A DNA stretch of 64,000 nucleotides from Equus caballus (Eukaryota > Chordata > Mammalia > Perissodactyla > Equidae): assembly GCF_041296265.1 (NCBI RefSeq), contig NC_091687.1, positions 101,336,001 through 101,400,000 on the forward strand. The letters are read 5' to 3'. The notes beneath the pieces were generated by a model that saw only the letters and a program-made list of their open reading frames with translations, was not told the origin of the DNA and made no database searches. How positions within the stretch are numbered: position 1 is the first letter of the stretch; each line of letters opens with the position of its first letter. The position numbers were made by a program, and so were the translations under genes. Positions 1 through 10,435 of this stretch are shown here, one piece after another.

Positions 1-574
1 AAGCAGGCATGGAGAAATAATAAGAATTAGTCAGTGCTTCAGATAGTTTTTAAAATTTAAACTATTTCTATTTAGTATTCAAAATTGATTTTATAACATA
101 TTAGAGCAAAAGAAAGCAAACAGGAAACTCCATTCCATTGTAAATCTACATGAATTCTTTCTTTCTTTTCTGGCTTGGACTATGAAGAAGGCTCCTTAAA
201 CACGTGCTTGCCCTTCCTCTCTTGTATCGAGAATGTCTCAGCACCCATGCTCTGCTTTGCTTTGTTTGAGACCATATACGAGTGGTGGATTATTAATAGC
301 AGTAAATTGAAAAGAAAAAAATAAAAAGAGCAAGATACAATTTTAATTCCCTTCCTCATTTCATCCCACTAAAGACCGCAGAGACCAAAATCTATCAAAA
401 ACACCAAAAGGACCAGAGGCTGTGGAAATGACCAAAAACCTTCAAAGTGTCCCATTAATCCCTAAGTTCTCAGATTCATTAAAGCTTCCCTCCAGTTTTA
501 CTTGGGTCTGAATTTGTGTAGTGAAAACATGGGAAAATCACATTTGCTACTTTATCTACCCCAAGGCAGAGGTT

Positions 575-790
575 GTGTTACTATTAATACTCATACTACT
601 ACAGTACAACTGCTAGTAACAATTCGCACAGTGCTTTTCCCATAAGTTTCCTACATTTAGGCATAAATGTACCTGTGGGTAGTATAACATTATCTATTTC
701 ATAGATAAAAGTTTTTCACTAAACCACAATCATATAGCTGCTAAATAAAATCAGATGCCAAATCTAGATTCTCTGATTCCAGATCTTTCC
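575..790 (-). repeat. MIR SINE remnant
   Basis: The order 'cagtgctttt...cataag...gtagtataacattatctatttcatagataaa...ccacaatcatatagctgctaaat...ccaaatctagattctctgattccag' follows an inverted MIR, including the segment that reads as 'fraction of cells in ... taaaatgg' in the sense direction. It is heavily diverged and its ends are approximate. Confidence 0.5.
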
Positions 791-1252
791 ACAAGTCTCT
801 CTCTCCTCTCAGTCTTTCCTTTTGTAATAGACTTATCCGTTTCATCATTGTGGGTCTAAGTGACATTTTTAAGGTGGCTTCTTTTCTTTTAACATTCCGA
901 CCAGGTTATTCTTCATTGTTTATCATTTGGCCTGCCATTGTCATCCACTGTCCTCTCCTTGCCCTAAAATCTGAGGTAAGTTCATAAAGATGTAGAGCTC
1001 CTAAAATTGCACTGCATTATCTGCAGGCTTTGACTATCTCCCTGAGACCACACATGTCCTTATGAAGGCACTGGCCTGTTCTCTGATACAGAGAAGACAT
1101 AACGTATGTCAGGATAAAGCCTGGCGTCTTTGCCCATAAATGATCTGAAACACCTGACTAAGGCTGGCCAGTTGTATACAGTATGTATAGATAAAAAGTT
1201 ACTTTTATAATTCTTTGATTTAACAATTTCTGTTATTTCTGACTTTCTCTGC

Positions 1253-1254
1253 AG
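1253..1254 (+). other. Probable 3' splice site of the OR2F coding exon
   Basis: A pyrimidine-rich tract ending in 'tttctctgcag' places the AG at 1253-1254, 23 bases before the start codon. OR genes usually have one or more non-coding 5' exons spliced to a single coding exon a few bases upstream of the ATG, so this site supports the chosen start. Confidence 0.6.
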
Positions 1255-1277
1255 ACTAATAATCCTTACATTTTTCA

Positions 1278-2231
1278 ATGGGAACAGATAACAAGTCATG
1301 TGTGGGAGAATTTATTCTCCTTGGCCTCTCCAGTGACTGCGACACTCAGGTCTTTCTCTTCCTCTTGTTCTTGACCACATACCTGGTGACAGTGCTGGGG
1401 AACTTCCTCATTGTCCTTCTGATCAGACTGGACAGCAGACTCCACACCCCCATGTATTTCTTTCTCATCAACCTCTCCCTTGTTGATGTCTCTTATGCCA
1501 CAAGCATTGTTCCTCAGCTGCTGGCACATCTTCTTGTAGAACATAAAGTAATCCCTTATGTGAGCTGTGCAGTCCAGTTATTTTTCTCTCTCAGCTTGGG
1601 TGGGATTGAGTTTGTTCTACTGGCAGTAATGGCCTATGACCGATATGTGGCTGTGTGTGACCCTCTGAGATACTCGGTCATCATGCGTGGAGGGCTCTGC
1701 ACTAGGTTGGCCATCACATCCTGGGTCAGTGGCTCCATCAACTCTCTCATGCATACTACCATCACCTTTCAGCTGCCCATGTGCACAGACAAGTTTATTG
1801 ATCACATATCCTGTGAAATCCTAGCTGTGGTCAGACTGGCCTCTGTGGACACCTCTTCCAATGAGGTTGCAATCATGGTTTCTAGCATTGTGCTGCTGAT
1901 GACACCTTTATGTCTGGTTCTCTTGTCCTACATCAAGATCATCTTCACCATCCTAAAGATCCAGTCCATACTGGGCAGGAAGAAAGCCTTTCAAACCTGT
2001 GCCTCTCACCTCACAGTGGTTGTCCTGTGCTATGGCATGACCATTTTCACTTACATCCAGCCCCATTCCAGCCCCTCTGTCCTTCAGGAGAAGTTGATCT
2101 CTCTCTTCTATGCCATTTCGATGCCCATGCTGAACCCCATGATTTATAGTTTTAGGAATAAGGAGGTGAAGGGAGCCTGGGAGAAACTATTAGGACAATT
2201 ATCTGGATTAACGTCAAAATTGGCAAGTTGA
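1278..2231 (+). CDS. OR2F1: Olfactory receptor, OR2F1/OR2F2 type
   Basis: Intact 317-residue class II odorant receptor, a seven-helix GPCR of the olfactory cilia that signals through Golf (GNAL) and adenylyl cyclase. It matches my memory of human OR2F1 and OR2F2 along its whole length, with the same 317-residue length and the C-terminal LTSKL ending. The MGTDN start is OR2F1-like, whereas the SGSINSL stretch is OR2F2-like, so the F1/F2 split is unsettled. Visible marks: glycosylation site N5-K-S; LHTPMY at 55-60; Cys97; MAYDRY at 118-123; KAFQTCASHL at 235-245; PMLNPMIY at 283-290. Extracellular loop 2 has Cys169 and Cys179, but the third conserved cysteine is Ser189 (codon TCT). The family motif after DRYVA is VCDPL instead of the usual [IV]C[HNR]PL; an Asp there is normal for OR2F. 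First of four same-strand ORs in the window. Confidence 0.93.
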   Translation: MGTDNKSCVGEFILLGLSSDCDTQVFLFLLFLTTYLVTVLGNFLIVLLIRLDSRLHTPMYFFLINLSLVDVSYATSIVPQLLAHLLVEHKVIPYVSCAVQLFFSLSLGGIEFVLLAVMAYDRYVAVCDPLRYSVIMRGGLCTRLAITSWVSGSINSLMHTTITFQLPMCTDKFIDHISCEILAVVRLASVDTSSNEVAIMVSSIVLLMTPLCLVLLSYIKIIFTILKIQSILGRKKAFQTCASHLTVVVLCYGMTIFTYIQPHSSPSVLQEKLISLFYAISMPMLNPMIYSFRNKEVKGAWEKLLGQLSGLTSKLAS

Positions 2232-3497
2232 TGAACCATGAGTGTCACTTAGAGAAAAGAGCTTTGCCTGTGTGTCCTCCCACTCACTTCAGAAATGACG
2301 GGCATCATCTGCATTGTCCTGGCAACCAGGAACAAGATGAAGAAACATGTACTGGTGATGCTGGGTAGGAGGCTGAGTGGTTGGGTTGGGGTATTGAATG
2401 TGGAGGTGCTATGTCACAGCAGCATGTTCGGTGGAGCTAAGAACTGCTGAGGCAGATCTTTCCAGCCTTACTCAGTCTCCATTCATATGGCCTGAGAGTA
2501 ATTGAGGAAAATACCGTTTACCTTTTTGATTTGCCATATTGTTTGTAATCACGGAGCTATTCATGGATCTTACCTTGGACTCCTGGTTCCTATTCATCCA
2601 TATTTTGTTTATCATGGGTTATCATGTTTCCATTGGGAACAAAACGCATTTTAGGATTTGAAGCCTCACTTAAAATGATGTGTGGTGTATGTAGCCACAT
2701 CCAGTTATTGTGTGAGTCACTGTTCTCAGGAGAGTGTTGCTCTGAAGGCTGATTAAAATGTTTTTGTACAGGACCTATTTATGTGGATGTACAGACTCTG
2801 TCTGAGTAATAGAAATAATTGAATGGAGAAACATCAACTAAAGTTCTTGTTGTACCCTGATAAGGATATGAACAAGGATTGTTTGCACACAATGACTTTT
2901 TGGCTAAGGAAAATCTGAGATTCAGTTCCTGCCAAATGGTGTATGAATAATTTGACCAAAAAAATTGTTGTGTATATATCAGGTCTCATTCAAAATCTAA
3001 AACTGCCTAATTTCTGAAAATTCAGCAAATCTTTTCTCTAAAATTTTGGAAAGAAAATAAGCAAATAAACAATGAGATAAATGTATGAAATATCAAAGAC
3101 GTTGTTAGTCCAAGAAAAGCAGTTTTCCCTTAGGCAAGCCAATGAAAGTTAATACAGCGTTAAGATAGATTTTGGGTTATCAGGATAGATCCACCTGCTG
3201 TAAGCATGTTATTCTCAAGTCTCCATATTAAGAGCCTTCTTTCATCCTCCCTCCTCCACCCCATACAAGGCCCTACTCAAGCTTTGTAAGTCTAGTGGGC
3301 TGGCATTATCTGAAAGTGCACCTCATGTTTGACGATGATAAACCTAAATAAGGTAAAAGAAGGGGGAAGAAATGATTAAACAAGGGGCAGGTAAGGGAAG
3401 GAGGAGGTGATGGATGAGATTCAGAGATAGTTGAGGTGAGAGTGGTGTCCACAGCTAAACGAGGCACATTTTTCTGTACCCTATATGGACTTTTAAC
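2232..3497. other. 3' flank of the OR2F gene
   Basis: No gene or recognisable repeat. This probably includes the 3' UTR: an AATAAA lies near 3063 in 'gcaaataaacaatgag', but its use is unproven. The remainder is ordinary AT-rich sequence. Confidence 0.5.
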
Positions 3498-3740
3498 CTT
3501 CACTGTTCTCTCGCTGTTGGACCTGACTCACTGGAGACCCTGTTCTCTGTGTTATATTTCTGGCCATGTACCTGGTAGGAGTGTTGTGATACTTCTTCGT
3601 TAAGCCCCTCTGAGAAGTCTGGACACCTGACCACCTACTCCATGTATTTTTCACTTTATGGCTATGTTTTGTGGGGTTCTGTTATGCAATAGCATTGTTT
3701 GAGTGCTTATTCACGTTTTGGGAGCCAAGAGGTCGAGGAA
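3498..3740 (+). pseudogene. OR2-type olfactory receptor pseudogene fragment
   Basis: This stretch aligns by eye with the 5' part of the intact OR2 genes here, from the 'FILLGLSS' region through TM1 and TM2 to 'PQMLxHFL'. Landmarks are 'ctggccatgtacctggt' at 3560-3576 (LAMYLV), a 'gtctggacac...cc' segment matching the DSRLHT region, 'ccatgtatttttcacttta' near 3641 (PMYFFL), and 'gagtgcttattcacgttttg' near 3699 (QMLVHFL). It has no open frame: there are in-frame stops (for example directly after the LAMYLV-like segment) and several indels. Everything after TM2/ECL1 is absent. It lies 1.3 kb downstream of the OR2F gene on the same strand, so it is most likely a decayed tandem copy from this cluster. 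Which subfamily it came from cannot be settled from such a short piece. Confidence 0.75.
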
Positions 3741-3814
3741 GTTTTAGAGGGGGTATTAGAATTTCCATCAGCTATGTAATATGAGATTTAAGTCAGGTTC
3801 ATAAAAATCTGAAA

Positions 3815-4060
3815 GAACAGAGCAATCGTAGCCAGTATCTGTGCCACACTTACAACTTTTAAACTTTAGAGGCCTCCTAAGTCCTATATGTTTGTTTTGA
3901 TGCCTCTCCTCGAAATATGGCTATTATTATCCACATTCTAAAAGGAAGAGTTTGAGTGTCAAGTATATGTAACTTATGAAAACTCAGACAACTAGTAATC
4001 TACACGTAGAACCCAGATTCAGTTCAGACTTGGCTTGTCTGATTCCAAAGGCGTCATAAA
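3815..4060 (-). repeat. MIR SINE remnant
   Basis: Inverted MIR-like segment: 'ctattattatccacattctaaaaggaagagtttgag...gaaaactcagacaactagtaatctacacgtagaacccagattcag'. This corresponds to the MIR stretch usually read as 'ttacagatgaggaaactgag...cacacagctagtaagtgg...gaacccag'. Ends are approximate. Confidence 0.5.
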
Positions 4061-4460
4061 TCTGAACAAGGACACCCCTCGTGGGTTACCACAGGGTGCT
4101 TTCACCTTTGTCTGCTGTGTGTGCATCAGTGTTTAGCTGAAGACATGAAAAACCCGCAGAGCCATCATGTTACCATTATGGTTAGGACGGTTACAGTTCC
4201 AAGTGATAAAACACAACACAAACTGGCATAAGCAAAATTAACAAACAAATTAAATACTGTAGCTGTGCAATATGGTAATGAACTGTTATCATGAATAACT
4301 GGATCTAGAGTCCAAAAATTATTTTTGAAGAATATCTAACTTTCTGTTTATCTTTTCTTGTCTCTTGGCTTCGCTTCTCTCTGTGGGCCTTATTCTATTC
4401 TATCATTCATGGATTTCCTCCAGGAGCTGGAAAAAGTAACCCTTGGAGGCCCCAGATATA

Positions 4461-4664
4461 CAGTTATGTGCCAGATAAGGACATTTTGGTCAATGATGGA
4501 TCATATACATATGATGGTGGTCTCATAAGATTAGTACTATATAGCCTAGGTATGTAGTAAGATATGCCATCTAGGTTTGTGTAAGTTCACTGTATGATAT
4601 TGGTACAACATTGAAATCTCCTAACAAGGCATTTTTCATATCTCTGTCAAGTTATGCCTGACTG
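4461..4664. mobile_element. Short non-autonomous DNA transposon with TA target duplication
   Basis: A 204-bp unit begins with cagttatgtgccagataagg and ends with its imperfect inverse, 'gtcaagttatgcctgactg'. TA dinucleotides flank both ends (4459-4460 and 4665-4666), the target duplication typical of Tc1/mariner and Tigger elements. The interior matches a well-known mammalian non-autonomous element ('catctaggtttgtgtaagt', 'atatagcctaggtatgtagta'), but I will not assign the exact family name from memory. It has no coding capacity. Confidence 0.7.
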
Positions 4665-4739
4665 TACATCATGATAGGAGAGACGAAGTCCTGACTTGTC
4701 TGTCAGCTCCAACAGAGAAGTCTCAGAGATGTGTCCAAA

Positions 4740-5460
4740 CTGCCTCAACCTCAGTCAGGTGGCCCTCCCTCAATTGAGCCCTCTGTTAGAGTTATGAGGC
4801 ACTTAGACCAGGCATTAACATGCTTTGTAGACTTGAATTGTTTTGATGTATGGAAAGTCGTTTTGTGGCCCATCACATGCTCTTTCTGAATGTTCCATGC
4901 ATTTGAAAAAAATGTATTTTCTCTTATTGTTGATTGGAGTATCCTATAAACGCCAATTAGATCAAGGTTGATAATGTTATTCAAGTTTTCTATTCCCTTA
5001 CTGATTCTTTACTATTTCCTTCTTTTTACTCGTTGAATCAATTATGGAGAGAGAAGTAATGAAATCTCTAGCTATAATTGTGAATTTGTCTATTTCTTCT
5101 TGCATTGCTATCAGTTTTTGCTTCATGTTTTTTGAAACTCTGTTATTAGGCACCCAAATATTTACAGTTGTTTTATATTTTTGATTAATTGAATCCTTTA
5201 TCACTACGAAATTCCTTTCTTTATCCCTGGTAGTGTTCTTGGCTCTGAAGTCTACTTTGACTGATATGAACGTAGAAACTCCAGCTTTCTTTTGATTAAT
5301 GTTAATATGGTATTTCTTTCCCATATCTCAGAGATCATTGTCCCTTATTGTCAGATGTCTAATGCCTTGAAAATTGTTGCTTAACATATTTTGTCCTCAT
5401 CTATAGTTTCAGTTGGGAGGGTAAATTCAATTCCTCCTTTTCTGTCTTGGCTAGAAACAA
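4740..5460 (-). repeat. L1 fragment, ORF2 endonuclease region
   Basis: Read on the minus strand, two broken frames match the N-terminal endonuclease part of L1 ORF2p: 'QKKAGVSTFISVKVDF', 'RDKERNFVVIKDSINQ', 'NIWVPNN' and 'IIARDFITSLS', followed at lower coordinates by 'NLDLIGVYRIL'. These line up with the L1 order KKAGVAILVSDKTDF, RDKEGHYIMVKGSI, NIYAPN, GDFNTPLS and DLIDIYRTLHP. The 5' end (near 5400-5460) resembles sequence just upstream of ORF2. It is old and diverged. Confidence 0.8.
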
Positions 5461-6295
5461 AAGCATTTTGTGGGTTTTTAAAGGCTATTAAAAATAAATT
5501 TGTTTTCAATTCTAGAGGCATTTTCTTATTGTAATAAATATTAAGAGGAAACAAGTCTGAGTGCTCAAGCTAGTTATGAAGATCCTTTCACTTTTCTTAG
5601 TTTGAACTCATCCTGTCTGGCTCTAGAAACTGTGTTCTGAACCACACTGCTTCTAAAAATCTTCACTACTTTTAGCAGTGAGAAAATCAGGATTTTGGAA
5701 GAGAATCTCTTACCTCCAGCGTTTCCTAAATCAGCCCCTCTCCAGAGATTTTTTCACCTTATCTGAAAGATGAGGAAACTGGAGTCAGTGAGAAACACAG
5801 TCACACGGCTATGCTATCCTATGAGTTTGAGACTCCTGTTTTCTGAGGAAGATGAATATGGCACATAGGGTTACTCTAAAGAGTTTACCATTATTTTGTC
5901 TGAAAAACAAATTACTTTTATTTTGAATTTGTTTTTCTTAAAAACCAAAAGCTATAACTGTAAACTAAAGAAAATAATTTTAAAAAATAAAATGACTCAG
6001 TTTTATTGTGATAAAACAGAGAGAAGTTTCATATAGTAGTGGATAAAGATATCCTACTGTTATTTGGGAAATTTTTGATAAAGTTTAGGCATATTAAATA
6101 TAATGTTTCCAATGTTACTGAGTAACTATTATTTACACAAAATAAAAATGTTATTTTTTAAATAATATGTTCTCTAAAACCTAAGAGTCAAAAAAAAAAT
6201 GGTAATTCTGAAGTTAACTAGATCTAAATCCCCAAATCCCTATGTGATCTGGGGCAAGGTATTTCATCTCTCTAACGTTTTGCAAAGAAAAATTA
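5461..6295. other. Unassigned AT-rich DNA
   Basis: No gene seen. A stretch near 5745-5860 ('gaaagatgaggaaactggagtcagtgagaaacac') may be another worn MIR. Confidence 0.4.
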
Positions 6296-6491
6296 TTTAT
6301 TTATTTATTTGTGAGGAAGATTCACCCTCAGCTAACATCTGTGCCAATCTTCCTCTACTTTGTATGTGGGATGCCACCACAACGTGGCTGATGAGTGGAA
6401 GAGGTCCACACCCAGGATCTGAACTTATGAACCCGGGCCGCCTAAGCAGAGTGCATGGAACTTTAGCCATGCCACCATGGGGCCTGGCCCC
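6296..6491 (-). mobile_element. ERE-type tRNA-derived SINE
   Basis: Inverted equine-type SINE. It starts with an ATTT-rich tail and 'gtgaggaagattcaccctcagctaacatctg', passes through 'tatgtgggatgccacc' and ends with 'gccaccatggggcctggcccc', the complement of the tRNA-like head. The body is shorter than in other copies in the window. Confidence 0.85.
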
Positions 6492-6647
6492 ATGGAGAGA
6501 AAAAATTTTTAAGGGAAAAATAAGTGCGTGTAGATATGGGTATCAGCATCATTTTTGTTATTGTTAATCTGGGCAATATTACTTTACATTAGGATAGTTT
6601 TAATTTTTAATGTGTTTTTGTATCTATTATCTCTTTTCTATTGTCTT

Positions 6648-7037
6648 ATTAATTTACTGTAAAGACTGCCGTAACAAAGTAACACAGACTGGGTGGCTTA
6701 AAGAACGAGAATTTATTTTCTCCCAATTCTGGAGACTAGAAGTGTGAGAGCAAGGTGTGAGCAGAGTCGCTTGCTTCTGAGACTTCTCTCCCAGCCTGTA
6801 GAAGGGTGTCTTCTCCCTGTGTCCTTACGTGGTCTTCTCTCTCTGCATGTTGATGTCTTAATCTCCGCTTATAAGGACATCAGTCTTATTGGATTAGGGC
6901 CACTCTAATGACTTCATTTTAACTAAATTACCTCTGAAGTTCCTATCTTCAAATATAGTCACATTCTGAGATATTGGGGATTGAAACTTCATTATATGAA
7001 TTTGGCGGGGGGGACACAATTTAGCCCATAACATCAC
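6648..7037 (-). mobile_element. MaLR (MLT1-type) solitary LTR
   Basis: The sequence follows the inverted MLT1-family consensus in order, from 'taacaaagtaacacagactgggtggctt' through 'agacatcagtcttattggattagggccac' to 'gggacacaatttagcccataaca'. This is an ancient ERVL-MaLR fossil with only the LTR present. Confidence 0.85.
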
Positions 7038-7984
7038 ATATTCAACAAACATTATTGCTGTGACCATTATAGCCCTGTTCCTTTATCCTCCATCCAGTGA
7101 GGTAGGGAGAGCTAGCATAATTTCCACTCAAAATATGAGGAAACCAATGTCAGAAGAGAATAAATGATTTATTTGCTTGGTATTTTATTTTCTTTAAAAT
7201 TATTGAGGCTTATTATAAGAAAAGAAAAGTTCTTTAAAATAAATGTTCATTGCAGACGGCTTTACAGAGAGGCAATTCTGCTAAGGGTGGTTGTGAGTAC
7301 TAAGTGCTATCCAACTATTATTTAAATACTTTGTAAGTACCATTTAAGAACTCTCTATGTGCATTCACTGAATGCTGAATGCTGAGTACTATTGCAAGAG
7401 ATCAAGTGAAAGTGAAACTTGTGATTGTCTCTGAGCACTTGGAGATCCATAAGAAGACACATAAAAGAAAGGAGACAATGTGACTTTGAAAAATCCCTTG
7501 CACTTGATTTTTCTTTGTTTTTTGAAATGAAAGGACATGATTGTATCACACATGCACATAGAAATTAGAAAGAAGAGCCAGTTTGGGGAAAGATGATCAT
7601 TTTGCTTTAAGATGAATTGTCATAAACTTATGTGATATAGACATGGGATAAATGTAGACATCATGTGACCCAACTTCCTACTGTCACCAGAAGGCTGACA
7701 ACTGGGCTAAAGGCTTAGTAAGGTGGCATGGTCTTTGTTCCAGCTAGAAAAAGGCATCCCTACAGGGTAAAAAGTCTCATGAGAAGGCACATCCATTGGT
7801 AAGAAAAACATGGGTTTGATTATATTGTCTTATTTACTGCTTCATCTCTCTACCTTTGTGTAATGCACAACCCCACACGTCAGCTCCAGACCCTAAGAAT
7901 GAAATGATTCTGTTTCATGAAAATTTGATGGAACTCATCCATCTAGATATCTTTGTGGGAATACTTTTAATACAGACTCCATTT
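7038..7984. other. Unassigned DNA
   Basis: No gene found. A MIR-like patch may lie at 7085-7180 ('atttccactcaaaatatgaggaaacc'). The remainder is unremarkable. Confidence 0.4.
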
Positions 7985-8984
7985 CTTTAATGCTTCTAGG
8001 ATTTTTTCAGACTATTTTCTATTCTATCAGCTTTTGGTAAGTTGTATTTTACCAGAAGTTTGTCCATATGGTTTAAGTTTTCAAATTTATTGACATAAAT
8101 TTATTCATAATTTTGCTTATTGTTCTTGAATGTTTGATAGATTTGTAGTTATATCATTTTTTTCATTCTCTTATTTATTTTTATCTCTTTCCTTTCTTAA
8201 AGTCATGCTTATTGAGCATAATTTACATATAGCAAAATTAATCATTTTAAACTATCTAGTTATATGAGTTTTGACAAATATTTACAACCACCGTAAACAA
8301 GATATACAATATTTCCAAAAGTTACATTGTCCCAGTTTGTGGTCAATGCCTTCTTCTCATCCCTAGCCTCAGGAAACCACTGATCTCATTTCTGTGCTTA
8401 TAATTTTGCCTTTTCCAGCATGTTAAAATAAATGTAATCATATCAAGTATAGCCTTTTGTGTCTGTCTTCTTTCGTTGGTAATAGTACCATCCTGATTCA
8501 TGCATACTGTTGCATTTATCAGTAGTTCACTTCTTTTTATTGCTGAGTAGTGCCCCATTGTATGGATGTACCACAATTTGGTAGTTGATAGATATTTGGG
8601 TTGTCTCCAAATTTGGGGCAATTATGAAATAAGCTGACATACACATTAGGGTACAGGTTGTTTTGCAGATAGATAGTTTTAATTTCTTTGGGGTAAATTC
8701 CTAGAAGTGGGTTTTTTAGAATACAATGTAAGTATCTATGTAACATTTTCAAAAACTGCCAAACTCTTAAGTGGCTGTACAATTTTGCATTTCCACCGAA
8801 AGTGCATGAGGGTATCATATGTTCCACATCATCATTAGGGCTTGGTATTGGCAGTTATTTTAATTTTAGGCATTCTAATGGATGTCTAGTAGCATCTCAT
8901 TATGGTTTTACTTGCAATTTCTTAATGACTAGTGATGTTGAGCAACTTTCATTTGCATATTTTCCATATAGGTTCTCCTTTTAT
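7985..8984 (-). repeat. L1 fragments, ORF2 C-terminus and 3' UTR
   Basis: Minus-strand translation near 8343-8827 gives broken L1 ORF2 C-terminal signatures: 'WQFLKML...NPLLGIYPKEIK' (L1: FLKKL...IPLLGIYPK) and 'WYIHTMGHYSAIKRSE' (L1: WYIYTMEYYSAIKKNE). The DNA from about 8180 also has the typical L1 3' order 'tgtggtagttgatag...tttggggcaattatgaa'. The piece at 7985-8180 looks like a different L1 segment in the same orientation. Confidence 0.75.
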
Positions 8985-10435
8985 TTCTTTGCTTTCCTTA
9001 CTGCAGTGACTAGAACCTCCAGCACAATGTGGAATAGGAGTGCTGAGAGTGAACATCCTTGATTGTTCCTGATCTCGGAAGGGAAGTATTCAATCTTCAC
9101 CATTAAGAATGCTGTAAATTATTAAAACTTTGTTGATGTCTTTTTTCAGATTGAAGAAATTCTCTTCCATTTATAGCTTCCTTAGTTTTTATCATTAATG
9201 AATATTGAGTTTTGTCAAAGAATTTCCTGCATCCATTGAGATAATCAATTTTTTTAAATCTCTGTAGTCTTGATATGGTGAACTACATTGGTTGATTTTT
9301 TAAAAAGTTTTATTTTGAACCAGTTTTAGACTTGCAGAAATTTTGCAAATATAGTACAAAAGTTTCCCTTAATGTTGACATCTTACGTAACAATAGTACA
9401 GATAACAAACCCAGAAAATTAACTTTGGTGAAGCTAATATTAAATAATTTCCTGTTTAGTTGAATTATAGTGCTTAATATAATTTCATCAGTTTTCCCAT
9501 TAATCACTTTTTTAAAAAATTTAGGATACTATCCAGGGCCCCACATTGCATTTGCTTGTTATTTCTTTTTAGTCGCCTTCATTCTGCAACAGTTTCCATC
9601 TTTCCTTGTCTTTCATGTCTTGACAGTTTTGAGGAATATTGATCAACTGAGTGTTGCACTAACTTGCATTCTTGGCCATAAACGCAACTTGGAAATAACA
9701 TATTTACATAGGTGGATTCTCTTTACTAATATTTTTTAAGTATTTTTATATCTTCAATCATGAGTGATTTTGATCTGTAGTTTTCTTTTCTTTAAATTTG
9801 TAATGTTTTTGTCTGGTTTTGTTATCAAGGTAATGCTTGAATAATTAGTTGGGGAAAGTTACTTCTGCTTCAATTTTCTAGAATAGTTTGGTGGAATTTG
9901 TAATATTTCTTCCTTAAATGTTTGGTACAATTCACCAGTGAAGCCATTTGGCCTGTTGTTTTCTTTGTGAGAAGGTTTTAAACTAAAAACTCAGTTTCTT
10001 TTTTAGACAGAGGGCTGTTCAGGTTATCTATTTTGGCAGCACAAATCTTTCAACTAATTTCCCATTTCACCTAAATAGTCAAATGTGTTGACATAAAATA
10101 TATTTAAGAGGTTTTATCTTTATTCTTTCGATGTCTTTAGGGTCAGTAGTGATGTCACCCATTCCATTTTTTTATATTGATAATTTGTGTCTTCTCTCTT
10201 TTTTCTTGATCTGCTTGGATAGAAGTTTATCGATTTTATTGATACTTTCAAAGAAGCAGCTTTGACATCCTTGATTTTCTCTATTATTTTTCTGTTTTTT
10301 ATTTCATTGATTTCTGCTCTGATCTTTATTATTTTTTCCTTAGTTTTATGTGCTTTATTTTGCTTGCAATGCTTTTGTTTGCTGACTATGAACACTTTTA
10401 TCATCTGCATGACTGAATAGTCTTTACTTCTCTTT
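8985..10435 (-). repeat. L1 ORF2 reverse-transcriptase region, interrupted
   Basis: Antisense L1 ORF2 landmarks appear in the correct order: 'aataggagtgctgagagtgaacatccttg', 'ttgttcctgatctcgg', 'cctgcatccattgagataatca', then after an insertion 'tgtagttttcttttcttt', 'aattcaccagtgaagccatttggcctg', 'gataatttgtgtcttctctctttttt' and 'atttctgctctgatctttattattttttcctt'. Segment 9300-9740 does not belong to this order and resembles the 3' UTR of another old L1 inserted into it. Confidence 0.75.
9300..9740 (-). repeat. Old L1 3'-UTR-like insert within an L1
   Basis: The stretch 'ttttgaaccagttttagacttgcag...ccagggccccacattgcatttgcttgtt...cagttttgaggaatattg' interrupts the surrounding ORF2-derived sequence and resembles inverted 3' ends of old mammalian L1 subfamilies. 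I did not find a clear target duplication. Confidence 0.5.

Larger units (their letters stand above)
1..1277. other. Upstream flank of the OR2F-type gene
   Basis: No gene recognised. AT-rich unassigned DNA containing one MIR-like stretch (listed separately) and, at its right end, the polypyrimidine tract and splice acceptor of the OR coding exon. The non-coding first exon and promoter expected for an OR gene may lie here or left of the window; I could not identify them. Confidence 0.6.
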
